Positions 16,965 through 26,418 of a stretch of 56,138 nucleotides of DNA are shown here, piece after piece (the first letter of the stretch is position 1; the number at the start of each line of letters is the position of its first letter). The stretch covers positions 1 to 56,138 of the forward strand of contig NZ_JAEULY010000006.1 of NCBI RefSeq assembly GCF_016793595.1, written 5' to 3'. The notes below the pieces were generated by a model. The model was not told where the DNA came from and did no database searches. It worked only from the letters and a program-made list of their open reading frames with translations. The DNA is from Phreatobacter sp. GTDB taxonomy: Bacteria; Pseudomonadota; Alphaproteobacteria; Rhizobiales; Phreatobacteraceae. A program made the position numbers and the translations under genes.

Positions 16965-19916
16965 ATGCTGATCAAGCGCAAGTCCCAGGACGCCGCCCGC
17001 ACCCGCCTCGCCGGCCTTGCCGGCGGCCTCACCTCCGGGGTGATGGATCGCCGTACCTTCCTCGCCCGCTCCGGACTCACCGCCGCCGGCGCCATCGCCG
17101 TCGGCTCGCTGACGCTCGGCGCCGTGCGCCGCGCCGAGGCGGTCGCCGCGCCGCAACCCGGTGTGGCGATCACCGTGAAGAAGAACTTGTGCACCCATTG
17201 CTCGGTGGGCTGCACCATCAGGGCGGAAGTGCAGAACGGCGTCTGGACCGGCCAGGAGCCGGCCTGGGAGAGTCCGATCAACCGCGGCACCCATTGCGCC
17301 AAGGGCGCTTCGTCGCGCGAGATCGTCTTCGGCGAGCGCCGCGTGAAATACCCGCTGAAGCTGGTCGGCGGCCAGTGGCAGCGCATCTCGTGGGACCAGG
17401 CGTTCAACGAGATCGGCGACAAGATGCTGGAAATCCGCGCCAAGTCGGGCGCCGATTCCGTCTACATGCTGGGCTCGGCCAAGTTCACCAACGAAGCCGC
17501 CTATCTCATGCGCAAATTCGCGGCGTTCTGGGGCACCAACAACGTCGACCACCAGGCCCGCATCTGCCACTCGACAACGGTGGCCGGCGTCGCCAACACC
17601 TGGGGCTACGGCGCCCAGACCAATTCCTACAACGACATCCGCAATTCCAAGACCATGATCATCATGGGCGGCAATCCCGCCGAGGCGCATCCGGTCTCGC
17701 TGCAGCACGTGCTGACCGGCAAGGAGATCAACCGCGCCAACATGATCGTCATCGACCCGCGCATGACCCGCACCGCGGCGCATGCGACGGAATATGTGCG
17801 CATCCGCTCCGGCACCGACATTCCGGTGATCTGGGGCATCATGTGGCACATCGTGAAGAACGGCTGGGAGGACAAGGACTTCCTCGCCAAGCGCGTCTAC
17901 GGCATGTCGGAGGCGCTGAAGGAAGTCGAGAAGTGGGATCCGAAGACGGTCGAGGACGTGACCGGGGTTCCCGGCGCCCAGCTTGAGCGGGTGGCCAAGC
18001 TGTTCGCCACCGAGAAGCCCTCGACGCTGATCTGGTGCATGGGCGCCACCCAGCACTCGGTGGGCACCGCCAACGTGCGCGCCTACTGCACGCTGCTGCT
18101 GCTCACCGGCAATGTCGGCGCGCAGGGTACCGGCGCCAACATCTTCCGCGGCCATACCAACGTGCAGGGTGCAACCGATCTCGGTCTCGATGTCGGCAAC
18201 CTGCCGCTCTATTACGGCCTCGTCGAAGGCGCCTGGCGGCACTGGGCCCGCGTCTGGGACGTGCCCTACGACTATTTCGTCTCGCGCTTCGACGACGTGC
18301 CGGCCAAGGGCGGCCGCGCCGCGCGCATCGGCAAGCAGAACATGGAGGTGTCGGGCATTCCCTCGACCCGCTGGTTCGACGCGACGCTGCTCCCCGGCGA
18401 GCAGGTCGACCAGAAGGACAATATCAAGGCCATGTTCGTCATGGGCCACGGCGGCAACACCATTCCGCGCGTGCCGGGCGCCGTGGAAGGTCTCGGCAAG
18501 CTCGACCTCCTGGTGGTGGTCGACCCGCACCCGACCAATTTCGTATCGCTGGGCAATCGTCGCGACGGCACCTACGTCCTGCCGGCCTGTACCAATTTCG
18601 AGTGCGACGGCTCGCGGACCGCGTCCAACCGTTCGCTCCAGTGGGGCGAGAAGGTGGTCGAGCCGATCTTCGAATCGGCCAACGACTACTGGATCATGTA
18701 CAAATTCGCCCAGAAGCTTGGCTTCGCCAACGAGATGTTCAAAAACATCAAGATGGTGAAGGGCAAGTTCGGCGACGAACCGGAGGCCGAATCCCTGCTT
18801 CGCGAGATCAATCGCGGCGGCTGGTCGACCGGCTATACCGGCCAGTCTCCCGAGCGCCTCAAGGCGCATATGGCGAACCAGGACAAGTTCGACATCGTCT
18901 CGCTGCGCGCGCCGAAGGAACTCGCCGATGTCGGCGGCGACTATTACGGCCTGCCCTGGCCGTGCTGGGGCAATCCGTCGGTGCGGCACCCCGGCACGCA
19001 CATTCTCTACAACACCAATCTGAGGATGATGGACGGCGGCGGGGCGTTCCGCCCGCGCTTCGGGCTGGAGCGCAATGGCGAGACGCTGCTGGCGCAAAAT
19101 TCGTGGAACGTCGATTCGCCGATCCAGGACGGCTATCCCGAATTCACCTACGCCATCTTCCAGCGGCTCGGCTGGGACGCCGATCTGACGGCGGAGGAAA
19201 AGGCGCAGATCGAGCGTCAGGGCGGCGCCAATCCCGGCGCGGTCAGCTGGGCCACCGACCTGTCGGGCGGCATCCAGCGCGTCTGCCTCGAGAGGAACGT
19301 CGTGCCGTTCGGCAACGGCAAGGCGCGTGCCATCGCGTGGAACCTGCCCGATCCGGTGCCGATCCATCGCGAGCCGATCTACACGCCGCGTCCCGATCTT
19401 GTCGCCAAATATCCGGCGCGCGCCGACGAGCGGAACCTGCGCATGCCCAACCTGCACACGACCTACCAGAAGGGGGCCGTGGACAAGGGCATCGCCCGCT
19501 CGTTCCCGATCATCCTCACCTCCGGCCGTCTGGTCGAATACGAGGGTGGCGGCGAAGAGACCCGCTCCAACAAGTGGCTCGCCGAGCTGCAGCAGGACAT
19601 GTTCGTGGAGATCAATCCGCGGGATGCCGGCCAGCGCGGCATCGTCGACGGCCAATGGGTCTGGGTGGCCGGCCCCGAGGGCGGCAGGGCCCGCGTCAAG
19701 GCGCTGGTCACCGAGCGAGTTGGCCCGGGCGTCGCCTGGATGCCGTTCCATTTCGGCGGCTGGTATCAGGGCGCCGACCAGCGCGGCAACTATCCGCAGG
19801 GGACCGATCCAATCGTCCTCGGCGAGAGCGTCAACACGGTGACCACCTACGGCTACGACCCGGTGACGGGCATGCACGAAGGCAAGGCCACGCTCTGCCA
19901 GATCCAGGCGGCGTGA
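16965..19916 (+). CDS. fdhA: Formate dehydrogenase alpha (catalytic) subunit, Mo/W-bis-MGD enzyme
   Basis: A 983-residue periplasmic enzyme that oxidises formate to CO2. The Tat signal is at residues ~28-60 (DRRTFLARSG). One [4Fe-4S] cluster is bound by C76, C79, C83 and C111 (LCTHCSVGC and THCAKGA). The metal ligand is cysteine C201 in HQARICHSTTVAG, where E. coli FdnG has selenocysteine, so no SECIS element is needed. H202 next to it matches the catalytic histidine. Further bis-MGD contacts include GGNPAEAHPVS and the C-terminal molydop-binding domain (TSGRLVEYEGGGEETRSN). It is followed after 16 bp by fdhB, then fdhC. Whether Mo or W is used cannot be read from the protein; nearby tupABC keeps tungsten possible. 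Confidence 0.95.
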   Translation: MLIKRKSQDAARTRLAGLAGGLTSGVMDRRTFLARSGLTAAGAIAVGSLTLGAVRRAEAVAAPQPGVAITVKKNLCTHCSVGCTIRAEVQNGVWTGQEPAWESPINRGTHCAKGASSREIVFGERRVKYPLKLVGGQWQRISWDQAFNEIGDKMLEIRAKSGADSVYMLGSAKFTNEAAYLMRKFAAFWGTNNVDHQARICHSTTVAGVANTWGYGAQTNSYNDIRNSKTMIIMGGNPAEAHPVSLQHVLTGKEINRANMIVIDPRMTRTAAHATEYVRIRSGTDIPVIWGIMWHIVKNGWEDKDFLAKRVYGMSEALKEVEKWDPKTVEDVTGVPGAQLERVAKLFATEKPSTLIWCMGATQHSVGTANVRAYCTLLLLTGNVGAQGTGANIFRGHTNVQGATDLGLDVGNLPLYYGLVEGAWRHWARVWDVPYDYFVSRFDDVPAKGGRAARIGKQNMEVSGIPSTRWFDATLLPGEQVDQKDNIKAMFVMGHGGNTIPRVPGAVEGLGKLDLLVVVDPHPTNFVSLGNRRDGTYVLPACTNFECDGSRTASNRSLQWGEKVVEPIFESANDYWIMYKFAQKLGFANEMFKNIKMVKGKFGDEPEAESLLREINRGGWSTGYTGQSPERLKAHMANQDKFDIVSLRAPKELADVGGDYYGLPWPCWGNPSVRHPGTHILYNTNLRMMDGGGAFRPRFGLERNGETLLAQNSWNVDSPIQDGYPEFTYAIFQRLGWDADLTAEEKAQIERQGGANPGAVSWATDLSGGIQRVCLERNVVPFGNGKARAIAWNLPDPVPIHREPIYTPRPDLVAKYPARADERNLRMPNLHTTYQKGAVDKGIARSFPIILTSGRLVEYEGGGEETRSNKWLAELQQDMFVEINPRDAGQRGIVDGQWVWVAGPEGGRARVKALVTERVGPGVAWMPFHFGGWYQGADQRGNYPQGTDPIVLGESVNTVTTYGYDPVTGMHEGKATLCQIQAA

Positions 19917-19932
19917 GAGGGAGGACCGATCC

Positions 19933-20529
19933 ATGGCCCGCATGAAGTTCCTCTGCGACGCCGATCGTTGCATCGAATGCAACGCCTGCGTCACCGCCTG
20001 CAAGAACGAGCACGACGTGCCCTGGGGCATCAACCGCCGGCGCGTCGTCACCATCAATGACGGCCGGCCCGGCGAGCGCTCCATCTCCATGGCCTGCATG
20101 CACTGCACGGATGCGCCCTGCGCCGCCGTGTGCCCGGTGAACTGCTTCTACACCACCGCCGACGCGGTGGTGCTGCATTCCAAGGAGCTGTGCATCGGCT
20201 GCGGCTACTGTTTCTACGCCTGCCCGTTCGGCGCGCCGCAATATCCGCGCGTCGGCAATTTCGGCTCGCGCGGCAAGATGGACAAGTGCACCTACTGCGC
20301 CGGCGGCCCGCTCGCCGACAACTCGGTGGCCGAATATGCCGCCTACGGCGCCAATCGCCTGGCCGAAGGCAAGCTGCCGCTCTGCGCCGAGATGTGTTCG
20401 ACCAAGGCGCTGCTCGCCGGCGACAGCGACATGATCGCGACCATCTACAAGGAGCGGGTGCTGAAGCGCGGCTACGGCTCCGGCACCTGGGGCTGGCAAA
20501 CGGCCTACAAGGAAACCATCGCCATCTGA
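19933..20529 (+). CDS. fdhB: Formate dehydrogenase iron-sulfur (beta) subunit
   Basis: A 198-residue electron-transfer subunit with four [4Fe-4S] sites: C13/16/19/23, C55/58/63/67, C87/90/93/97 and C119/122/151/155. It relays electrons from FdhA to the cytochrome b subunit. It has no signal peptide, so it must ride with FdhA through Tat. Unlike E. coli FdnH it ends at YKETIAI with no C-terminal membrane helix, so membrane attachment depends on FdhC. A GAGAGGGAGG Shine-Dalgarno-like run precedes the ATG. Confidence 0.95.
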   Translation: MARMKFLCDADRCIECNACVTACKNEHDVPWGINRRRVVTINDGRPGERSISMACMHCTDAPCAAVCPVNCFYTTADAVVLHSKELCIGCGYCFYACPFGAPQYPRVGNFGSRGKMDKCTYCAGGPLADNSVAEYAAYGANRLAEGKLPLCAEMCSTKALLAGDSDMIATIYKERVLKRGYGSGTWGWQTAYKETIAI

Positions 20530-20620
20530 TCCACCGCGACGGAGGTTCGCCACCGTCGCCACTGCATCGTCAATTCCGGGCGGCCGCCGATGCGGACCGT
20601 CCCGCAGGGAGGACCACCCG

Positions 20621-21640
20621 ATGCGCTGCTCGCTTCGGTCTCTGGTTGCAGCTTTCGCGGTCGTGCTGGCGCTTTTCGCCGTCGCGCCGGCCTTCGCGCA
20701 GCAGCCGTCCTCGGTCAATCCGACCGCTTCATCGGTTCAGGAGCGCCAGCTCATGGACGCGCTCCGGGCCGGCACGCCGGGCACGGGCACCACGCTGCAT
20801 GGCCGCATCACCATTCCGGACGCCAATGCCAGCAACCTGATTCAGCCGCAGGGCCAGGCCTGGCGCAGCGTCCATCAGGGGCTGATGCACTGGATCGGCG
20901 CCATCGCCATCCTCGGCATGCTCGCCCTGCTGGTTCTGTTCTACCTGATCCGCGGCCGCATCCGTATCGAGCATGGCCTCTCCGGTATCCGCATCCTGCG
21001 CTTCTCGACCTTGGAGCGGATGATCCACTGGATGGTGGCCGGCTGCTTCATCATTCTCGGCCTGTCGGGCCTCAACGTCACGGTCGGCAAGATTCTGCTG
21101 CTGCCGCTGATCGGCGAGGATGCCTTCGCCGCCATGTCGCAATGGGCGAAATACGCCCACAACTATCTGGCATGGCCGTTCATGCTGGGGCTCGCGTGCA
21201 TGTTCCTGGTGTGGATCGTCCACAACATTCCCTCGCGCCTCGACCTCGACTGGATCCGTCGCGGCGGCGGGCTCGTCGGCAGCGATCATCCGCCCGCCCG
21301 CAAGTTCAACGCCGGCCAGAAAGGCATCTTCTGGACGGTGATGATCGGCGGCGCGGCTCTGTCGGTGTCCGGCATCTACCTGCTGTTCCCGTTCGCCTCC
21401 GGCGGCGTCCTCGCGATGCAGTTCTGGAACATCGTCCACGGCATTGCCGGGGTCCTGCTGATCGCCGTCATCCTCGCCCATGTCTATATCGGCACGGTTG
21501 GCATGGAGGGCGCCTCGGAAGCCATGACGTCAGGCGAAGTGGACCTCAACTGGGCCAAAGAGCACCACTCGCTCTGGGTCGAGGAGGAGGTCGCCAAGGG
21601 CACCATGCACCCCCACGCCGTCGGTCAGCCGGCCGAATAG
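20621..21640 (+). CDS. fdhC: Formate dehydrogenase cytochrome b556 (gamma) subunit
   Basis: A 339-residue membrane protein. A signal peptide (to AFA-QQ, about residue 26) is followed by a ~60-residue periplasmic stretch and then about five membrane helices (from WIGAIAILGMLALLVLFYLI onward). Histidines in HWIGAI, ERMIHWMV, YAHNYLAW and NIVHGIAG are candidate b-heme ligands. It passes electrons from FdhB to quinone. The extra N-terminal segment is typical of alphaproteobacterial FdhC and absent in E. coli FdnI. An intrinsic terminator follows, marking the end of the operon. Confidence 0.94.
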   Translation: MRCSLRSLVAAFAVVLALFAVAPAFAQQPSSVNPTASSVQERQLMDALRAGTPGTGTTLHGRITIPDANASNLIQPQGQAWRSVHQGLMHWIGAIAILGMLALLVLFYLIRGRIRIEHGLSGIRILRFSTLERMIHWMVAGCFIILGLSGLNVTVGKILLLPLIGEDAFAAMSQWAKYAHNYLAWPFMLGLACMFLVWIVHNIPSRLDLDWIRRGGGLVGSDHPPARKFNAGQKGIFWTVMIGGAALSVSGIYLLFPFASGGVLAMQFWNIVHGIAGVLLIAVILAHVYIGTVGMEGASEAMTSGEVDLNWAKEHHSLWVEEEVAKGTMHPHAVGQPAE

Positions 21641-21668
21641 GCCGCGAGCGACCATCGTTTCGACCAGG

Positions 21669-21697
21669 CGCCCGGCCCCGGCCGGGCGTTTGCATTT
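21669..21697 (+). terminator. Intrinsic terminator after fdhC
   Basis: The arms CGCCCGGCC (21669-21677) and GGCCGGGCG (21680-21688) are fully complementary, followed by TTTGCATTT. It lies 29 bp after the fdhC stop and before the convergent nuclease gene. Confidence 0.75.
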
Positions 21698-21734
21698 GGA
21701 GCTGGCGACTTGCGGCCGCCGCGATGGCGTGGCG

Positions 21735-22940
21735 CTACGCCTGCCGGATCGACAGATGCGCGATGACGGCGCCGTGGTCCGACACGACGCGATCGCTCGC
21801 GTCGGGCGGACGGCCGGCATCCTTGTCGGTCAGATGATCGTTGACGTTATTGACGTAGACGAGCGACCCGATCGGAGCGCGCTCGGGAATCCCGTAGCGC
21901 TCCCTCAGGAGCGTGTCGGCGGCGTCCAGCGCAGTGAGGTCGCGCGACAGGAGAATGTGGTCGATCGTGGCGTAATCGCCGCCGAATATGTGGGTGAAGA
22001 ACACGTCCCGTCGGGCCCGTTCCTGAAACAGCGCGGCCGCGTCAAGGAAGCGGACCTTTTCGAAGCGCGCCACCGCGCTCGCCATGGCGGCATTGTCGTA
22101 GGGCTGACCCGTCACCGGGTTCAGCTTATCCCTTGGCTTGAGGAAACTGAAGCGCAGCGTGTCGCCTCGGATGATCTGCGTCGACACGGCTTCGGGCGTG
22201 TCGTTGAGGTCTCCGGCGACGATGACGGTTCGTCCCTCGCGTTCGATCCAATCAACCACCAGACGCCGCGCGGCAGCCGCCTCGGCCAGCCGCTGGACCG
22301 ACGAGCGGAGCAGCCCGATGGGGGGAGAGCGTGGGTCCAGGTCAGGCAGAATGTCCTCCGGCGCAAAGTCGATCGTTGCGCCATCGACGGTCATCGAGGC
22401 CGTCTTGGGATAGGCGGGCCGCTTGGACTTCATGTGCAGGCCGCAGATGCGGATGGTCCGGCCGGCAATGTCGATGTCCGCGACGACAGGCGCCCGTTCG
22501 AACTCCACGACCCGGACGACCAGCTTCGAGCCGTCCTTCTCGGGATCGCCAATCTCGACCGGCGCCGGCATTGTGCTGGGCATCGGAACTTTCCGGGCGA
22601 CAATCCCGGCCCGGGCAAGCAACCATACCCGCGGCGTGTTGGTGCGCGTCTGATCGCTCTCGATCAGGCTGAAACCCGGAGCCATGCCGGCCTCCGCGAT
22701 GACTTCGCGGAGCAGGCCGCCATCCCAGACCTCCTGAAAAACCCAGACATCCGCCCGGTAGCTTCTCAGGATGTTGGCGAATGCCGCCTTCTTCCTGCGG
22801 ACCTGTTCATCGGTCCATTTCTCGCCGGGATAGAATTCGACGCCGGCGCGGGCCAGATTCTCCAGATTGAAGGTCCCGACGGCGAAAGGTCTCGAAGCAC
22901 CGGCGGCATGATTGGATTCCACGGTCGGCGTGTGCGACAT
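21735..22940 (-). CDS. Endonuclease/exonuclease/phosphatase family protein
   Basis: A 401-residue protein of the EEP (DNase I-like) fold. Visible motifs are GTFNLENL (metal site), VFQEVWD (catalytic Glu), GLHMKS, the GDLNDTP core with Asp/Asn, and DHILLSRDL plus the terminal SDHGAV catalytic His. No signal peptide follows from the ATG at 22940; a slightly longer frame exists but adds nothing conserved. Substrates could be DNA, RNA or phosphoesters. It interrupts the formate dehydrogenase and cofactor genes and is divergent from mobB; a functional link is not evident. Confidence 0.85.
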   Translation of the reverse strand: MSHTPTVESNHAAGASRPFAVGTFNLENLARAGVEFYPGEKWTDEQVRRKKAAFANILRSYRADVWVFQEVWDGGLLREVIAEAGMAPGFSLIESDQTRTNTPRVWLLARAGIVARKVPMPSTMPAPVEIGDPEKDGSKLVVRVVEFERAPVVADIDIAGRTIRICGLHMKSKRPAYPKTASMTVDGATIDFAPEDILPDLDPRSPPIGLLRSSVQRLAEAAAARRLVVDWIEREGRTVIVAGDLNDTPEAVSTQIIRGDTLRFSFLKPRDKLNPVTGQPYDNAAMASAVARFEKVRFLDAAALFQERARRDVFFTHIFGGDYATIDHILLSRDLTALDAADTLLRERYGIPERAPIGSLVYVNNVNDHLTDKDAGRPPDASDRVVSDHGAVIAHLSIRQA

Positions 22941-22996
22941 GACTGGGTCCCCTGAGCCGATGCAATGTGGAGAGGAAATTGAGCTCAGTTGCAACC

Positions 22997-23557
22997 ATGA
23001 AGGTGATCGGGCTTGCGGGATGGAGCGGCGCCGGCAAGACGACGCTGCTGGCTGGCGTGATTCCGCTGCTGGTGCGGCGGGGCCTCAGCGTCTCGACGCT
23101 GAAACATGCCCACCACGCCTTCGACATCGACCGTCCGGGCAAGGATTCCTACGAACATCGTGCAGCAGGGGCGACCGAGGTCCTGGTCGCGTCGGGCCGG
23201 CGTTGGGCGCTCATGCACGAGCTCCGGGACGAGGCCGAGCCCGGCCTCGCTGAACTGCTCCGGCATCTGTCACCCGTCGATCTCGTGATCGTCGAGGGCT
23301 TCAAGCGCGAGGCCCATCCGAAGGTCGAAGTGCATCGCGCCGCCAATGGCAAGCCGTGGCTTCATGCCGAGCTGGCCGGTGTCGTCGGCGTCATCGCCGA
23401 CGACGATCCGAGCGGCTGGGCCGGCCGGCGCGCCCACCTCGACGACCATGCCGCCGCAGCCAATCTGCTTACGGAACTGGCGCTGCCGCTCGGCGACGTC
23501 CTGCATCGCCTCGGGACCAGAGCCGCGCTGGCGCAACCGCCGCGCAAGGCGGGCTGA
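22997..23557 (+). CDS. mobB: Molybdopterin-guanine dinucleotide biosynthesis adaptor MobB
   Basis: A 186-residue GTP-binding protein beginning MKVIGLAGWSGAGKTTLLAG, with the Walker A site GWSGAGKTT. It continues with VSTLKHAHHAFDIDRPGKDS and VEGFKREAHPKVEVHR, both MobB signatures. It assists MobA in attaching GMP to molybdopterin. The ATG at 22997 is the family start; an in-frame GTG at 22967 is less likely. moeA begins 4 bp after its stop. Confidence 0.93.
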   Translation: MKVIGLAGWSGAGKTTLLAGVIPLLVRRGLSVSTLKHAHHAFDIDRPGKDSYEHRAAGATEVLVASGRRWALMHELRDEAEPGLAELLRHLSPVDLVIVEGFKREAHPKVEVHRAANGKPWLHAELAGVVGVIADDDPSGWAGRRAHLDDHAAAANLLTELALPLGDVLHRLGTRAALAQPPRKAG

Positions 23558-23561
23558 TCCC

Positions 23562-24827
23562 ATGGCCCAGCTCTCATCCGACCAGTTCGCCTTCGGCGGT
23601 CAGCTTCTCTCCATCGAGGATGCGCTCGAGCGGGTAACGGCCGGGCTCCGGCCCGTCGAGGGGATGGAGGAGGTCGGCCTCATCGATGCCGATGGCCGCA
23701 TCCTCGGCGAGGCGCTCGTGGCGGCCGTGAGCCTGCCACCCTTCTTCAATTCGGCGGTGGACGGCTATGCGGTCCGCTTCGCCGACCTCTTGCCCGGCAA
23801 GGAGACCAGCCTTCCCGTCGGCGCGCGCGTTCCGGCCGGTTCCGAGGCCGGCGCGCTGGTCGCGGGACAGGCGGTCCGCATCTTCACCGGCGCGCCCATG
23901 CCGGCGGGCTGCGACACGGTCTTCATGCAGGAGGACGTACGGCTCGACGGCGACCGCGTCCTGCTGCCGCCAGGCCTGAAGCCCGGGGCCAATTGCCGCC
24001 CGGCGGGCGAGGATCTGATGGCGGGGTCGCTTGCCCTCGCGGCCGGCCGGACCATGACGCCCGAGACCATCGCGCTTGCCGCCGCGCTCGGAGTGACCCG
24101 CCTTGCCGTGCGCCGCCGGGTGCGCGTTGCCGTCTTCTCGACAGGGAACGAGATCGTCTCGCCCGGCCAGCCACTCGGAATCGCCCAGCTTTACGATTCC
24201 AACCGTTTCACCCTCCAGGCGCTGCTGCGCCGGCTGGGTGTCGACGTCACCGATCTCGGCATCCTCCGCGACGAGCCTGGCGTCATCGAGGCGGCGCTCC
24301 GGGGTGCCGCCGCAGGGCACGACCTGATCCTCACCTCGGGCGGCGTCTCCACCGGCGAGGAGGATCACGTCAAGGCGGCGGTGGAGGCGGTCGGCAGCCT
24401 TGCCTTCTGGCGGCTCGCCATCAAGCCGGGACGGCCGGTGGCGATGGGTGTCATCCCCTCTGCGAACGGCGAGGCGGCGGCCTTTATCGGCCTGCCGGGC
24501 AATCCGGTCGCCGTCTTCGTCACCTTCGCCCACGTGGTGCGACCGTTTCTCGCGGTGCTGGCGGGCGGCCGACCGGCGGTGCCCATGGCGTTGCCGGTCC
24601 GCGCGGCCTTCGCCTACGCCAAGAAGGCGGGCCGCCGCGAATATGTCCGCGTTGCCCTGCGGCGCGCGCCGGACGGAACGATGGAGGCGATGAAGCATCC
24701 GCGCGACGGCGCCGGCGTCATCACCTCGCTGACCGAGACGGACGGGCTGGTGGAACTGCCGGAGAGCGTCGAGACGGTGACACCCGGCGATCAGGTCGCC
24801 TTTCTCGGCTACTCGCTGCTGCGCTGA
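23562..24827 (+). CDS. moeA: Molybdopterin molybdenumtransferase MoeA
   Basis: A 421-residue protein that inserts molybdate (or tungstate) into adenylylated molybdopterin. Typical blocks are FFNSAVDGYAVRFADL, FTGAPMPAGCDTVFMQED, VFSTGNEIVSPG, YDSNRFTLQALLRRLG, LTSGGVSTGEEDHVK and IGLPGNPVAVFVTF. The canonical form of these motifs makes this the housekeeping copy among the three MoeA-like genes in the window. It is co-transcribed with mobB and convergent with mobA (3 bp between stops). Confidence 0.94.
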   Translation: MAQLSSDQFAFGGQLLSIEDALERVTAGLRPVEGMEEVGLIDADGRILGEALVAAVSLPPFFNSAVDGYAVRFADLLPGKETSLPVGARVPAGSEAGALVAGQAVRIFTGAPMPAGCDTVFMQEDVRLDGDRVLLPPGLKPGANCRPAGEDLMAGSLALAAGRTMTPETIALAAALGVTRLAVRRRVRVAVFSTGNEIVSPGQPLGIAQLYDSNRFTLQALLRRLGVDVTDLGILRDEPGVIEAALRGAAAGHDLILTSGGVSTGEEDHVKAAVEAVGSLAFWRLAIKPGRPVAMGVIPSANGEAAAFIGLPGNPVAVFVTFAHVVRPFLAVLAGGRPAVPMALPVRAAFAYAKKAGRREYVRVALRRAPDGTMEAMKHPRDGAGVITSLTETDGLVELPESVETVTPGDQVAFLGYSLLR

Positions 24828-24830
24828 CCG

Positions 24831-25466
24831 TCAGGCGCCAGGATATTGCGCTAGAATCGCCTCGGCCTCGCCGAGATCCTCGGGCCGATTGGCATTGAAG
24901 AAGGGGTCGAAGGGTTCGAGCGGCCAGACGGCCTCGGCAATGCCATGCCGCGCCGTCCAGCGGTCGATCTTGCGGATATCCTCGACTACCAGCGCGTGCC
25001 GCAGCTCGGCCGCCAGCGCGACGGGCCAGAGGCCGACGACAGGGTGTGTCTGGTCGCCCGACCGGGCGCAGGCGAGTGGGGTTCCGGCCGCATGACGGGC
25101 GGCATGCAGCCCGACGACGAGATCAGCCGGAAGAAAGGGCGAGTCCGTCGGAATCGAGACGACCCAGCCGATGCCAGGGCGATTTTCCCTCGCCCAGTCG
25201 AGCGCGGCAAGAATGCCGGCCAGCGGCCCGGCGAAGCCCTCCACGGTATCGGCGACCACCGGCAGGCCCGTGGCCGCGAAACGTTCGAGGTCGCCATTGG
25301 CATTGAGGATCAGACCGTCGCATTGCGGCGCCAGCCGGTCGATGGCGCGGTCGAGTAGCGTGCGGCCGCCGATGGCGCGCATCGGCTTGTCGCCGCCGCC
25401 CATGCGGCGGGCGAGGCCACCGGCGAGCAGCACGCCGAGCGTCGGCGGATGGGCGACGTCTTTCAT
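24831..25466 (-). CDS. mobA: Molybdenum cofactor guanylyltransferase MobA
   Basis: A 211-residue nucleotidyltransferase that joins GMP to molybdopterin, forming the MGD needed by FdhA. The N-terminal [19 protein letters not shown] is the GTP-binding signature. [12 protein letters not shown] and the C-terminal [10 protein letters not shown] are also conserved. It lies 3 bp downstream of fdhD on the same strand, so mobA and fdhD form one transcript. Confidence 0.94.
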   Translation of the reverse strand: MKDVAHPPTLGVLLAGGLARRMGGGDKPMRAIGGRTLLDRAIDRLAPQCDGLILNANGDLERFAATGLPVVADTVEGFAGPLAGILAALDWARENRPGIGWVVSIPTDSPFLPADLVVGLHAARHAAGTPLACARSGDQTHPVVGLWPVALAAELRHALVVEDIRKIDRWTARHGIAEAVWPLEPFDPFFNANRPEDLGEAEAILAQYPGA

Positions 25467-25469
25467 GCG

Positions 25470-26342
25470 TCAGTCCTCGGCGCCCTTGCGACGGTGGCGG
25501 GCACTCTCTTCCTCGACGAAGCTGAGATCCTGATCGAAGACGATGCGGTCCTCGCCCGATAGCGCCACGAAGCGCTTGCCCTTGGCGCGGCCGATCAGGG
25601 TCAGGCCGCACTGGCGCGCCAGCTGCACGCCCCAGGCCGTGAAGCCCGAGCGCGAGACGAGAATCGGGATTCCCATGCGGACGGTCTTGATGACCATCTC
25701 CGAGGTCAGCCGCCCGGTCGTGTAGAAGATCTTGTCCGCGCCACTCTCGCCGTGGCGGAACATCCAGCCGGCGATCTTGTCCACCGCATTGTGGCGGCCG
25801 ACATCCTCCATATAGACCAGCGGCCTGTCCTCGCGGCACAGCACGCAGCCGTGGATGGCGCCGGCCTCCAGATAAAGCGAGGGCATGGTGTTGATGGCGT
25901 GGGTGAGCCGGTAAAGCCAGGACGTGCGGAACTCTGCCTTCGGCAGTTCGATCTCCGACAGCGCTTCCATCAGGTCGCCGAAGGCCGTGCCCTGCGCGCA
26001 GCCCGACGTCTGGGTGCGCTTGCGAAGCTTCTCCTCGAAATTGGTATGCGCTTCGGTGCGCACCACCACCACTTCGAGATCCTCGTCATAATCGACGCCC
26101 GTCACCACGTCGGACGGCTTGAGCATGTTCTGATTCAGCAGGTAGCCGATGGCGAGATAGTCGGGATAGTCGCCGATCGTCATCATCGTGACGATCTCCT
26201 GCGCGTTCAGATAGAGCGTCAGGGGACGCTCCACGGTCACCGACGTTTCCAGCCGCTCGCCCTTCTCGTTCACGCCCGACACCTTCTCGGTCAGGCGCGG
26301 ATCGGAGGGGTCGGGAACGATGAGAGGAGCGCTGGCGGGCAT
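25470..26342 (-). CDS. fdhD: Formate dehydrogenase accessory sulfurtransferase FdhD
   Basis: A 290-residue protein that moves sulfur from a cysteine desulfurase to the bis-MGD cofactor of formate dehydrogenase, required for activity. Conserved parts are ERPLTLYLNAQEIVTMMTIG, the cysteine loop TSGCAQGT (one cysteine rather than the CxxC pair of E. coli), SLYLEAGAIHGCVLC and YMEDVGRHNAVDKIAGWMF. Its presence with fdhA strongly implies a functional formate dehydrogenase. It is first of the fdhD-mobA pair. Confidence 0.95.
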   Translation of the reverse strand: MPASAPLIVPDPSDPRLTEKVSGVNEKGERLETSVTVERPLTLYLNAQEIVTMMTIGDYPDYLAIGYLLNQNMLKPSDVVTGVDYDEDLEVVVVRTEAHTNFEEKLRKRTQTSGCAQGTAFGDLMEALSEIELPKAEFRTSWLYRLTHAINTMPSLYLEAGAIHGCVLCREDRPLVYMEDVGRHNAVDKIAGWMFRHGESGADKIFYTTGRLTSEMVIKTVRMGIPILVSRSGFTAWGVQLARQCGLTLIGRAKGKRFVALSGEDRIVFDQDLSFVEEESARHRRKGAED

Positions 26343-26418
26343 GGCATCGCAAACGGGGACGGGTCCGCCTGATTAGCACGGCGGCGGGGCGCTGTGCCAA
26401 TCGGGCGGCGTTCCGTTC

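Noticed and set aside
16965..17700. Selenocysteine in FdhA
   Set aside because: The metal-ligand codon (residue 201) is an ordinary Cys codon, TGC, so no UGA recoding is involved.
16626..20108. An 1160-codon open frame on the minus strand opposite fdhA
   Set aside because: It is a GC-driven mirror frame. The plus strand encodes an intact formate dehydrogenase with all cofactor motifs, while the minus product has no recognisable domain.
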